Below, one piece after another: positions 48,865 to 59,177 of a stretch of DNA of 64,000 nt; positions within the stretch are counted from its first letter, which is position 1, and every line of letters starts with the position of its first letter. This DNA is from Ampelocalamus luodianensis. Taxonomy: Eukaryota > Streptophyta > Magnoliopsida > Poales > Poaceae. The stretch is taken from positions 20,486,751 to 20,550,750 of the forward strand of contig CM070622.1 of NCBI GenBank assembly GCA_036346255.1. Direction: 5' to 3'. A program made the position numbers and the translations under genes. The notes under the pieces were generated by a model. The model searched no databases. It saw nothing but the letters and a program-made list of their open reading frames with translations, and had not been told where the DNA came from.

Positions 48865-48962
48865 GGGTTTGTTTGGTTGGTGTTTTGGATTTCATATCTG
48901 GAAAAAAGTGGTGTATTAAGGTAGTCTGGAAAGTAGATAATTTTTGTCTAGTCAAACAAACC
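48865..48962. mobile_element. Possible small MITE
   Basis: 98 bp with inverted ends GGGTTTGTTTGGTTGG and the complement of GGTTTGTTTGACTAG; TGA occurs just outside both ends within one base. This resembles short Tourist-like elements. Confidence 0.4.
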
Positions 48963-49427
48963 TGAAGATAGATTATTTGGTTGAAAGTATATGTCTGGAA
49001 TTGATAAATGAAACATAGACCATTGAATTGAAGCAACAAACAGTGGATTGAGCTCGTTTGCTACGTCTGAGTTTCGCAGCATGCCTCGCAGCAAGCAAAC
49101 ACGGAAGCGGCAACTCCCAGGTGCTGTGCCGGCCAGGCAATTTGGCTTCAGGCACCGAAGCAAACAGCCTCTGATTCTCTAGTATTTCACTCGAACCAAG
49201 CAGCGAACGATCTTGCCCATGACACGTGAAGACTCCGACGCTTCTTTGATCCACTGAAAAAGTAGTACTAGTATATTTCCGCCGCTCTTCTTCCCAGGCA
49301 GCTGCACCGACAACCGGCGTGATCCACCGTCCCCCGACATGTCACCGCCTCCGGGCCCCGAAACTACAGAAAAAGAAGCAAAAACAAAACCCAAAAGCGC
49401 AAAGCACCAAACGGGCTAGATAAATTT
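48963..49427. other. Spacer, nothing recognised
   Basis: Between the copia flank and foldback element E. The minus frame 48973-49254 is open for 93 codons but has no recognisable motif. Confidence 0.3.
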
Positions 49428-49736
49428 TTCTAAGTGCCACTTAAATTTACTCTGGTTCCTTCTATGTGACTGAAAAAAAGTTTGATTTCTCGTGTATCAC
49501 TGAGTTTTTTTTTCCTTTGTTCCATTTTATACTATTTCCGTCACCTTAACACACGAAAAGACTATTTTTCTCTTTTTCTTGCTTCCTTTTCTCCTTCTAC
49601 TCTCTTCCTCTCTTTTTTTTTTTGCTGCTGGAAGCTATGTGCAACATCACATATACGAACTTGGAAAAGAACAAGAAACACACAACAAGATCCAAAAATC
49701 ATATGCTCGGATCCTTCGCCCCTTTTGCTAGAGCAC

Positions 49737-50237
49737 TGTTAGCACCAGGCGAACACTCAACGTGAGAACACTCAACGCCGAGCACAAACACACGCACACA
49801 TGAACACACACGTAGCACCAGAAGCCAATCGGCTCGATAAATACACACGCACGTATGCTTAGAAGGAACACATGTGAGATATCACGCTGGAAGCAATACT
49901 CGACTAGAAGTAAACATGCTACGCTCATTGCAATACACACGCACACAAGACAAGAGCGCTCTGGAAAAAAAACTCACGTACAACAAGAAGCACACTAGAT
50001 ATTTTTGGTGCTGCATGCATGGTGCACAGCAGCTTTTCTGTTTTTTTTTCCTTTATTGTTTCAATCAAAATACATCTGTTTACACGTCCTTTTAAAGACT
50101 ACGTAATCAACTTGCTAATCAAGCCAAAATTAAACATAGAAAGCCTAACAAAGGAAACAAACTAATTTTGATTTAATACTGATTGCATCAGGATTCTAAC
50201 ACCTTATTACTTGGCAAATCTAGATTAATTTTCAACA
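49737..50237 (-). repeat. 3' LTR (plus-strand left) of the small LTR element
   Basis: 501 bp; ends TGTTAGCACC and TTCAACA on the plus strand. Confidence 0.88.
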
Positions 50238-50884
50238 ATCTCCCCCCTAATATAGATTCATCGATAATTTGATGCATTTAACCGCACTGTCTTGCCGCAC
50301 GCAGAAGCCTCCTTTTGCTACACACAGTGTCATCTTGCGCGACACACGCGTCATTGTTGGTCTCGCACCGATTCACCTGGCATCGGCATCACCTTGCCAA
50401 TTGTCGACAACGCACGCCGACTCTCCTTGTGACAGCTCCGCACCGCCATTCGTCGGCCCTAGCCACAGCCATCACGCTGACGTTGCACACGTCGCGTGTA
50501 ACGTCGACACACAACCGGTCTCGTCATAGTCGCGCGGACCTCTGTCATCGTGTTTCTGGGCCATGGTACTGCAGCCGGCTCATCGCCAATGTCCTGTGCA
50601 CCTCCGCCCGACGCGCACTGCTGCGCACACCATCACGCCGATCCGAATGCATGTCGCCATCACTGCGGCATCACACCGAGACTTTCTCAACGATGGCCTC
50701 GGCCACCGCCGTCGGCCTCCATCTCGCCTAGAGTCTGCCTCCACCTGCGGCCTCCATCTTGTATGGAGTCTGTCACTGTGCCACCTCTGGCCTCCACTCA
50801 TGGAGTCTACCGTTGGTGCACCAGTCTCACCACACCACACCGGCCTCACCCAACGCTCCTAGATCTTGAGGCTCTGATACCAAT
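50238..50884 (-). other. Interior of the small LTR element, unknown cargo
   Basis: 647 bp, GC- and CA-rich, with overlapping open frames on both strands (89 to 138 codons) and no gag, protease or polymerase motif. The plus-strand frames are Arg/His/Thr-rich. It may be captured host sequence. Confidence 0.4.
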
Positions 50885-51381
50885 TGTTAGCACCAGACGA
50901 ACACTCAACACGAGAACACTCAACGCTGAGCACAAACACACGCACACGTGAACACACACGATAGCACCAGAAGCCAATCGGCTAGATAAATACACATGCG
51001 CGTATGCTTGGAAGGAACACACGTGAGATATCACGCTAGAAGCAATACTCGACTAGAAGTAAACACACTACGCTCGTTGCAATACACACGCACACAAGAC
51101 GAGCGCTCTGGAAAAAAAACTCACGTACAACAAGAAGCACACTAGATATTTTTGTGTTGTATGCATGGTGCACAGCAGCTTTTCTGTTTTTTTCCTTTAT
51201 TGCTTCAATCAAAACACATCTGTTTACACATCTTTTTAAAGACTACGTAATCAACTTGCCAACCAAACCGAAATTAAACATGGAAAGCCTAACAAAGGAA
51301 AGAAACTAATTTTGATCTGATGTTGATTGCATCAGAATCCTAATGCCATATTACTTGTCAAATCTAGATTAATTTTCAACA
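50885..51381 (-). repeat. 5' LTR (plus-strand right) of the small LTR element
   Basis: 497 bp; similar to the left copy throughout, with the primer site immediately inside it. Confidence 0.88.
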
Positions 51382-52098
51382 TGCACAACGGGGGTGGCGG
51401 CGAAGTGTTGGTTGTCGATTAGTAGCTCCAAGGTATCACAATCGTGGGCGACGAGGTGGTCCTCAAGGATCACGACGTTAGGGTGGGGTGCGAGCGCCCT
51501 ACCCGTGTGGTGGAGGAGGACGGGCAGTAGCAATTGCGGCCAAGAATGGGGAGAGAGGGGGAGGAGGAGGTGATGTGGTCCTCAAGGAACGTGACAGTGA
51601 GGTAGGATGCAAGCGCCCCGTCTGTGTGGTGGAGGAGGACGGGCGGCAGGGGCACATTGCGGGCGACGGTAGTTGGTGACTGTGGACAGCCGCACCCAGT
51701 TGAGAATAGGGAGAGAGAGGAGGTGGTGGCCGTTGGGAGCAGGAGAGAGAAGAGAGATAAGTTGTTGAGTATAAAAGGAAGAAGACGAGGGCACGATAGA
51801 GATTTTTTGGTTTAACAGCGACTCCAACTCATAGAGATGATAGAAATGACATAGGAGGATCAAAAGAAAAACTAGGTGATATAAAGGAATCAAGCTTTCT
51901 TCGGTGAGATAAAAGAGAGAGTAAATTTTAGTGGCATGGACGCATGGTAGAGAATTTTTCTCCTCGAAAATCGTAGCACCCAATCCCTGCGCACCAGGCT
52001 ACGCTGCCCCAGGCAGGCCACGACCGCGCGAAGAGTCGCCTCGCCGAGGCGGCCATCTCGCAGGACGCGCGTGCGCCCCACGCGTCAGGCCCAGGCAG

Positions 52099-52110
52099 GC
52101 GCCTATATAT
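52099..52110 (+). promoter_or_regulatory. TATA box of the duplicated-module gene
   Basis: GCCTATATATCT lies about 170 bases before the ATG at 52277, in GC-rich upstream DNA. Its position suits a start site near 52135 and a 5' leader of about 140 bases. Confidence 0.55.
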
Positions 52111-52276
52111 CTGCAGCCTCCAGCGGCATGGCTCCTCCACTCCTCTCCTGTTGATCTGTTCGCACTGTACGGTTGCAACCTATACACGCTTTGCAAGGTA
52201 GTCGTAGTAGTAGTGCGATCGAGGTTCGGTTTCCAGATGGAGGATTCGGTGGGCGAGGAGAGAGCAGGAGGAGACC

Positions 52277-53112
52277 ATGGCGCAGGGGAAAGTGCGCGAT
52301 GGAGAAGAGTCGGGGGTTGCTGCTGGTGGTGGTGAGCCAGGTGAGGAGGGTGGGTTTCTGAGCAGCGTGGCGTCCAAGATTGGCGCGGCCATGTCTGGCG
52401 CTAACGGGAGCAACGGTGCTGAGGAGGAGGGCAGCAAAGGCAATGGCAATGGCGATATGGTTGCTTCTGATGGCGAGGAGGAATGCAAGAAAGGTGGTGA
52501 TGGTGGCGGTGGAATCTTCGATAAGCTCCTGTCCAGCTCGCCTGTTTCCTCTCCAGCCTCGGGTAAGGACTTGCGCTTTGTCTGTTCTCCGATCTCCATG
52601 AATTGGGACCAGGAAAGTTTGCGCCTTTGTAAATCTATTTGATTTTTTCTGGAACAATAGATGCAGATGGAGAGAAAAGGGTAGGGAGATATCAGGATGG
52701 AGGAGGCGAGCAGGCTGGGATTCTGAGCGCTGTGGCTTCCAAGATTGGCATGGCCATGTCTGGCGCTAGCGGAATCGGGAGTCGCGGCAGCGAGGAAGAT
52801 GCCAAGGCGAGCAATGGCGACGCTGCTGATCAGAGTAAACGTGAGGACAAAGGAGATGAAGCGAATGGTGGTGGAATCGTCAAGCAGCTCATATCCAACC
52901 TGCCCTCAGGTGTTTCTGCTGCATGTTCTGATAAATTGAGTTGCGAAAATTATACTTTTTTCCTTGTCAATTTTTTAAAATATACTACTGTCCTTTTTTT
53001 TTTTTTTTTTGCTTTGATTGGTCGAACTGATTCTGTTTTTGCCTTTACTGCAGACGATCAGGCGCCGGAGGCTGATGAGGCTTCCCTGCTCATCGCCATT
53101 ATCCAAGACTAG
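52277..53112 (+). CDS. Small acidic protein with an exon-encoded module present twice
   Basis: Exons 52277-52562, 52661-52909 and 53054-53112 have GT..AG junctions and phase-1 introns, giving 197 residues. Exon 1 encodes GGFLSSVASKIGAAMSGANG, then an acidic/Gly/Asn-rich linker and GGGGIFDKLLSSSPVSS. Exon 2 encodes AGILSAVASKIGMAMSGASG, a similar acidic linker, and NGGGIVKQLISNLPS. The two exons are thus the same module of about 70-80 residues, made by an in-phase exon duplication. The third exon adds a short acidic tail with LLIAIIQD. Each module has a small-residue-rich helix (SVASKIG.AMSGA) and a C-terminal amphipathic helix separated by a charged, probably disordered linker. There is no signal peptide or transmembrane helix. 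I do not recognise the family, and no function is proposed. Confidence 0.8.
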
Positions 53113-54037
53113 CCATAGGTTGTCTCTATCATTTCTCGAACAAAAGCGGGTGTAATTTTAGATCTCCCAGCGTGCCCTCTTGGTGTGGATACATGTAAAC
53201 ACTACAGAGAGATGTTTTCTTAGGCATTAGAGATGTAGGATGTTGTTCCTTTGATACTGTAACTGCAACCACATTGCCTATTTGCCTACTGGAGGAAACT
53301 ACTGATCTTGGTTTATCAAACTAGAAGTTAAGAGACAGTTCTCTGAAGCATTCAGTAATGCACATTTCGCAACATAGTACTGAATTATTTCTCAACAAAA
53401 AGTTCCAGTCTTGTGAAATTGTGGAGACCAGTTGCAGGATAAGTCACAAGGATATAAGAAAGCACTCTGCTACGTACTGCAAATATAGCAGAAAATGGTC
53501 GAAGTAAAACTAAACAAGAGGGTGTGTACAGGATCAGTTATTTGAACCTAACTATATATCTTCCTTAACCACGAAATGCTGTCTAAAATATCATGTCATC
53601 TTGGCATTTCGCAGAGCAAAAACAGAAGGGGGGAAAAATAGTTCGGCGTGATCCGCCATTACATCAGTAAAAATGCAGAATTGAGGAATGACATAACAGA
53701 ACAGCTCATTGACTACATATTGCGAGAATAATATGGCAGCCCATTGGCTACAGATAGTGAGAATGATATAACAGATTGCAAACTCAGTCGTTGTATTAAT
53801 GGTCAATTTCTGAAGACCTCGTAGCTACTCTAGTTGTACCAACGATGTTGCGTAACAACTCGAAGAGAGCAAAATTTTAGGTTACAAGATCTCTGAAGAC
53901 ATGTCAATGACTGAATGTTGTAAAATAACCAGAGGTCCTTCTGGCAATGCCGAATCCTGCTCATGCTTGCTCCCAAAAAAAAAAACTTCACTTGAAATTA
54001 ATGACATATAGGGTGATGCAATGCTTCCATCATTGAT
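53113..54037. other. Convergent 3' regions of two genes
   Basis: Lies between the stop of the plus-strand duplicated-module gene and the stop of the minus-strand TIM22 gene. It should contain both 3' untranslated regions. I see no further coding sequence. Confidence 0.4.
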
Positions 54038-57000
54038 TCAAGTATGGCGATCAAAGAACTTCTCAATCAGCACCGAGAAGGTAGCAAAACCCACACATCC
54101 AGCACATGTAGCTTTAGGGCCACCTACAAGAAAATACCAATTCCCTTAGGGATGAATTTTTCATATATAGCTGCATCAGGAACAATAATATAGGAACCTG
54201 GCACTGCTGGAGTGCCAAATAATTGATTCAAAAGAAACAAACACTTTAGCTAAGCAGGAATGAAAATCAAGGGATAAAACAAGGTACATATGATCGGAAA
54301 CACACACACACAAAAAAAAAAGCAGTAGTATATCCCAACTCCCGATTATGATGAAATGCAACTTGTATAGGAAATACAGCATAAGTTCACCTATCTGAAT
54401 TCTGAGAACATGGTCAGAGAGTTGGGGCAAAAAAACTGCTAGAGGTGTCAAATGTGCCCATCCACCCCAACCCATCCTAAAAAGAAAAATCAACTTTAAT
54501 GGTTGCACTTGCACCCTGGGGTTTTACTTCAGGGAAATTGTCTTGGGAGCTTAAGTAAGTTGATCCTTGGTAAAAAAATTAAGTTAGATCTAATTCACAG
54601 GCTGAGTTGTTGCAAAATAATTCACCTTTTACAGCTAAAGTCCCTCCTGTGACACAGCCAGCTACCGCTGTATTGGTAGTATCATGCTTTGCCCGAGCCT
54701 GCCAGAACACAACAATTCGTGGTCAAAATAAGTACAAAATTTATAAAAATATTAATGACTGCAAAAAACATCACACCATAACAACCTTCTCTATGACACA
54801 TTCAGCTGCAGAGAAAATCAAGCCCATGACTGCAAAGGTTTTGGCGTTGCTTATACTTCTCCTACCCATCTGTTTTGCTGTGTATACTATTTGTTGCCTT
54901 GCTGTCATCTCCTCTGTTGTTATTGGATTGTCCAAAGCTCCAAAAAAAAGTCCCATAAGTACACCAAGACCACCCCCTATTGAATCGAAAGAATGCAGAG
55001 TTAATACCAGTTATCCATAGGATGAAAGAAAAATGTGAACCATTACACACTTGTCACTAGGCCCCAGTGAGTATCATTGGTGGTGGTATAAGCCAGCAGT
55101 TGATACCCCAGTCCAGGCTGTATAGCATAAGGTAAAACAAAACATGATTTCCAACTTAGGCTGGAGTAATCAACCACTGAAAGTTGAATGACTGTTATTT
55201 TTTAGGGTACCAACTACCAAATGCCAAACTGTAAGTAGATACTGATAGTTTGACTACACAGATAATAGAGGAGTACACCCTACAACAGTAGTCTTCCTAA
55301 CTTCTATTCCCTTTTTTGCTTCTAAGGTAAGGTCCTTCAAGGACAGCATTGCGGTCGCAACGGGGCTCTGGGTGAATATTGTCCACCTGTATGAGCCGGG
55401 CTGTGAATATTTATAGGTCGGGGTCTTTACTGAAAAGCCACAATACTACACTACAATAATTTGAAGAAAACCGCAAGTGACTATAATTTGAATTCACTAG
55501 TCGTGTTGAGTTAAGGCTTATTTCCATATTAACTCATTTGAGAAAACACACCTTGTGCATTAAAATCATTACACTTGGCAAAATCATAGAGTTGATCCTT
55601 TTACATTACAGGCCTTTGCCATGTTCTAGATTGAACGGAAATATCAACATTTGAACAGCTATACACTGCACAATTGGAATATTATCAATCCCCACAAAAT
55701 GCAGTTGACTACAACAGGTGCTCAGTGTTCACTTATAATAACAAACTATACTTAGAAACAAAAAAAAATGCTAGGCATCACCAGGGCATTCGATCCCATT
55801 GTAATTTCTTGCGTTCAAAGTACAGTAAAACATGGAATGAATGGATAAAATCAAACTTAAATAAATATTTGCCTTGCGATTTGCAGCACATCACACTGTA
55901 CATCTATTGCACAATGCTTCTAGCAACACTGAAGTAAAAAAAAATGAAGGATCAAAGATGCACACAGTTAAATAAATGGCAGCCTTTCTAATACATAACA
56001 ACACAACAACAACAAAACCTTTGATCCCAAACAAGTTACGGTAGACTAGAAATGAAACCTCCTTAAAGTCAAAGAGACGAGAGCTTTGCAAATAAAAAAA
56101 TAAAATAATAATAATAATAAAACCCACAAAGCTAAAACCCTAAACTGTACATCCTGCCATCCGAGCCGAGGTCCGAGAGCCTAAAACACAGCCCCTAAAC
56201 CTACTTATGGTTCCGGTACATGGATCGTTAACTTCCATGCACTTCTATCTAAAGTTAATTCTTTAGCTACATTCCAATCCCTCAAATCCCTTTTAACTGC
56301 TTCCTCCCACGTTAGTCTTGGTCGACCTCTGCCTCTTCTTACGTTTTCAGTACGTCTTAAAATTCCACTACGTACTGGTGCCTCAAAAGTCCTCCGTTGG
56401 AGATGTCCAAACCATCTCAAGCGATGTTGGACAAACTTCTCTTCAATTGGTGCTACCCCCACCCTATCACGTATATCCTCATTACAGATTCGATCTCGCC
56501 TTGTGTGACCACATATCCACCGCTAGGGCTGGAAAAAAAACTCGAGATTCATCACGGCTCGGCTCGGCTCGGCTCGGGCTCGTGAATTTTCGAGCCGAGC
56601 TGAACCGAGCCGCCTATCCAGCTCGCCAAGCAAACGAGCCGAGCCCGAGCCGGCTCGCGAGCCTCGTTTGGCTCGTCCCAGGCCCAGCCGCGATGCTGCC
56701 TGCCTGCCTCTGCCTCAAATCCCTAAGTCCTAATCCCCAGCCCCGATCCCCTTTCTCCCCCCCCCCCCCGATTCCCCATCCTCCCTCGATCCCCTTTCTC
56801 CCCGATCCATTCCCCTCCCCATCCGCCTCCGCCGCTGCCAGTGACCTCCACCAGCGACCTCCCTCACCCCTCTTGGCCTTGGGACCCCATCGGGATGGAT
56901 CTAGGGTTGTGGGGGGGAGGGGTTCTGGAAGCCTCCGCCGCGATGGAGGCGACTGATCCCGCCAGCGACGGCGCACCTTCAAGGCCGAATTCACCGCCAC

Positions 57001-59177
57001 TGGCGTGGATCAGCTCGGGGAGCGCGTGCGAGAGAAGCTGCGCGAGTTCAGGGTCTACACTCTACACCGATGACTCCCTCGTCGTGGTACGATGCCACCG
57101 CTCGATTCCCTCCCTCCCAGCCTGGGTTGTTCCACGTTGGTCGTGGCTCATGTCAGCAATTTGGGTCTTGGATTGGGTTGCAACTTTGGGATTTTAGTGT
57201 AATTTTGTGTTGTTCTGTTTGCCTTTGAATTGGTTTGTGCTATGTTTGAGTGAAATCCATTTGGTGGCATGAACCGGATCCATGAACCATGATATCTACT
57301 CATGCTTTTTCTCTGTCATGTTTATGAGTTTATCAATTATCATGATTCATGAACTTCATGTTGTCCTGCAATCTATCATGTTAAGAATGTCAATCTTGTT
57401 TCCTGAACTTTGCCTCTCTGATGTTCCTTGCTCCGAGTCGAGCCCCTCTGCCTGACTGCCTCTCTGATGTTCTTCTTCGGCACCTCCCGCACTACAGCCG
57501 CGGCGGCGCTTCTTGTTCCGCCGTCGACGCCTCCGCTTGACCTGGAGCTACAACTCCATGTGTGCGCCGCCACTGTCATGTACATAAGGCAGGTAGAGGT
57601 CCAGAGGAGGAGCTCGATTGAGGGAGGGGGAGGCGGAGGGGAGGAGGAGCGCCGATGGTTAGTGCTGCGCCTCAAGCTCGCGCGGGCTCGCGAGCCAGTC
57701 CGAGCCCACTGCCGAGCCGAGCCGAGCAGGATTTCTGGCTCGTTCCCAAAACGAGCCGAGCCTACTGTTCATTCGAGCCGTAACGAGCCGAGCCGGCTCG
57801 GCTCGTTTCCACCCCTATCCACCGCAGCATCCTCATCTCCGCTACACTCATCTTCTGTATATATTATCTTTTAGTCGCCTAACATTCTGCTCCATATAGC
57901 ATCGCAGGTCTGATCGTCATCCTATAGAACTTACCCTTTAACTTTTGAGAATTTTTTTTGTCACATAGGACACCCGATGCTTGGCGCCATTTCACCCACC
58001 CTGCTCTAATCTTGTAGCTCACGTCTTCATCAATCTCTTCGTCTCGCTGTAGCATCAATTCCAAATATCGAAACGTGTCCTTCCTAGGCACTACTTGTCC
58101 GTCTAGCCTAACATCATCATCTGCCCCGGCACCGCTAAAATCACACTTCATATACTCAGTTTTAGTCATACTAAGTCTAAAGCCCAAATGGCAGCCTTTC
58201 TAATACTCTACAAAATTCTTTGCAACCAACTTGAAACTTTGTTGAACCACTTTCTAAATCCTTGACCATCTTACATGTAGAAACATTCTCAATGCAAAGT
58301 TTGGTAGGTAATATATGCAGTGAAGCACATTACCAATAGATGCCTTTACTCAATAGTCAATACAGAAATTTCATTGAGTCAATTTTACATGACAGATTAC
58401 CACAAGAATTTGCACCCCGACTCTCTGAGGAAAATTCACTTGAAACAAATGCTTCTCAATCATCACATGCCATTTCACATGAAAGTTCATCCAGAGAGGA
58501 TCATAAAGATTTTCTTCGATCGCCTACAAAGATTTTCAGTCAACCATGGGTACCTAATATTTCTAAATAAACAAAGTACAGCGCATAAAAAAAAAGAGAG
58601 GACAACTGAATCAATGTATTAGCATATATCAAGTTCATCCCTTGCACTTCCTCAAAAGAAAAGTTAATTTCGTCTCTTGCAAAACCAGCATCCTTTTGTT
58701 TCTAACTCTTCGGACAAACAGGTGAACAATTAACCATCTAAAAATGAACAACCGCCTCCCAGTCCCACAAGGATTCAGGACCACCTCTCCAAGCTCCAAT
58801 GATATAACATTTGAACTAGATCATGGCAACATATTAACTTCTTTAGAACAAAAACCCACGCCTAGAGCCTAATTCTATCACACACTCTCAAGTTAAATTT
58901 GTGCCCAAATCAAAACTTCCTCGCCAAAACTGCGGCCATTGGGAACAAGCTACCAAGTTAACTGAAGATAAGAGATGAAGGCGGGTCTCATCGGTATACG
59001 GTAGTTACCCATGACGCCACTGACGACGCTGCGGACCGCGCAGTTGTTCCAGATGTCCTGCCCCTTGATCTCCTCCACCGTCGGCATCCGGATCGGCTCC
59101 ACCGCCGCCGCCTGGGCCTGGCTCGCGGAACCGCCCCCCTCACCGGCAGCCGCCGCGGATGGCTCCGGCGAGGCCAT
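54038..59177 (-). CDS. TIM22: Mitochondrial import inner membrane translocase subunit TIM22
   Basis: Exons on the minus strand are 59009-59177, 54786-54976, 54626-54698 and 54038-54123, giving 172 residues. After an Ala/Ser/Gly-rich N-terminus come [30 protein letters not shown], then [16 protein letters not shown]...[20 protein letters not shown], then [40 protein letters not shown], and finally [22 protein letters not shown]. This is a Tim17/22/23-type domain with four membrane segments, and its length equals that of Arabidopsis TIM22. The protein forms the carrier translocase channel that inserts metabolite carriers into the inner membrane. The Cys pairs in the membrane segments are conserved. 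Intron 1 is about 4.03 kb and carries a nested LINE and hAT element. All other exon borders are GT..AG and keep the frame. Confidence 0.92.
56205..56462 (-). pseudogene. C-terminal end of the LINE ORF
   Basis: Reads [42 protein letters not shown] and KLTIHVPEP, the well-known tail of plant LINE polyproteins. Upstream, across the hAT, the frame would continue from RMLRW.CGHTRRD. Confidence 0.85.
56524..57817. mobile_element. hAT element inserted in the LINE
   Basis: Ends TAGGGCTGGAAA and TTTCCACCCCTA are inverted (TAGGGGTGGAAA read inward from the right). The 8-bp sequence TCCACCGC flanks both sides (56516-56523 and 57818-57825), the size expected for hAT. Next to each end, arrays of GGCTCGGCTCG / CGAGCCGAGC form subterminal repeats of the kind that bind hAT transposase. 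Length 1294 bp. It encodes no transposase; the interior holds a GC-rich segment that looks like captured gene sequence. Confidence 0.93.
56960..57090 (+). pseudogene. Captured host-gene fragment in the hAT element
   Basis: A plus-strand frame reads [22 protein letters not shown], then after a frameshift YTDDSLVV, followed directly by a donor-like GTACGATG. This resembles the N-terminal domain of a plant CCCH zinc-finger (Nab2/C3H14-like) protein. It is preceded by a C-rich 5'-leader-like region and an ATG at 56943 in another frame. The identification is from memory of the motif and is tentative. Confidence 0.45.
57879..58187 (-). pseudogene. Upstream part of the LINE ORF
   Basis: Reads [59 protein letters not shown] and [13 protein letters not shown], the region after the polymerase domain of plant LINEs. 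The 5' part is missing, as is usual for LINE insertions. Confidence 0.88.

Larger units (their letters stand above)
49737..51381 (-). mobile_element. Small non-autonomous LTR element without gag
   Basis: LTRs of 501 and 497 bp (49737-50237 and 50885-51381) read TGTTAGCAC...TTTCAACA on the plus strand. Minus orientation is set by the tRNA-Met primer site (complement of TGGTATCAGAGC at about 50873-50884) beside the right LTR and the polypurine tract (complement of TAGGGGGGAGAT, 50238-50250) beside the left one. Flanks AGCAC and TGCAC give a four-of-five target duplication. The 647-bp interior has no gag or pol. The LTRs are clearly the same family as 16225-18229. Confidence 0.88.
49428..51940. 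mobile_element. Foldback element E, split by a small LTR element
   Basis: The left arm (about 49428-49640) pairs with the right arm (about 51700-51940). Shared parts include AGTG.CACT..AATTTACTCT, AGTTTGATTTCTC against AAGCTTGATTCC, and a CT-rich TCTCTTTTTCTTGC tract. The LTR element at 49737-51381 sits between them. The remaining loop (51390-51700) is GC-rich with a repeated GTGGTGGAGGAGGACGGGC. No transposase. Confidence 0.65.
55995..58185 (-). mobile_element. 5'-truncated RTE-type LINE in TIM22 intron 1
   Basis: A 21-bp sequence starting AAATGGCAGCC and ending TTTCTAATAC is present at both 55974-55994 and 58186-58206, a perfect target duplication. On the minus strand the insert ends in a GTTTTGTTGTTGTTGTG tail, typical of plant RTE LINEs. 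Coding remnants: [11 protein letters not shown]...[17 protein letters not shown] and [10 protein letters not shown] (57879-58187), then after the hAT insertion [32 protein letters not shown] and LDRSAWK (56205-56462). Only the C-terminal end of the polymerase ORF is present. Without the hAT, the insert is about 0.9 kb. Confidence 0.9.
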
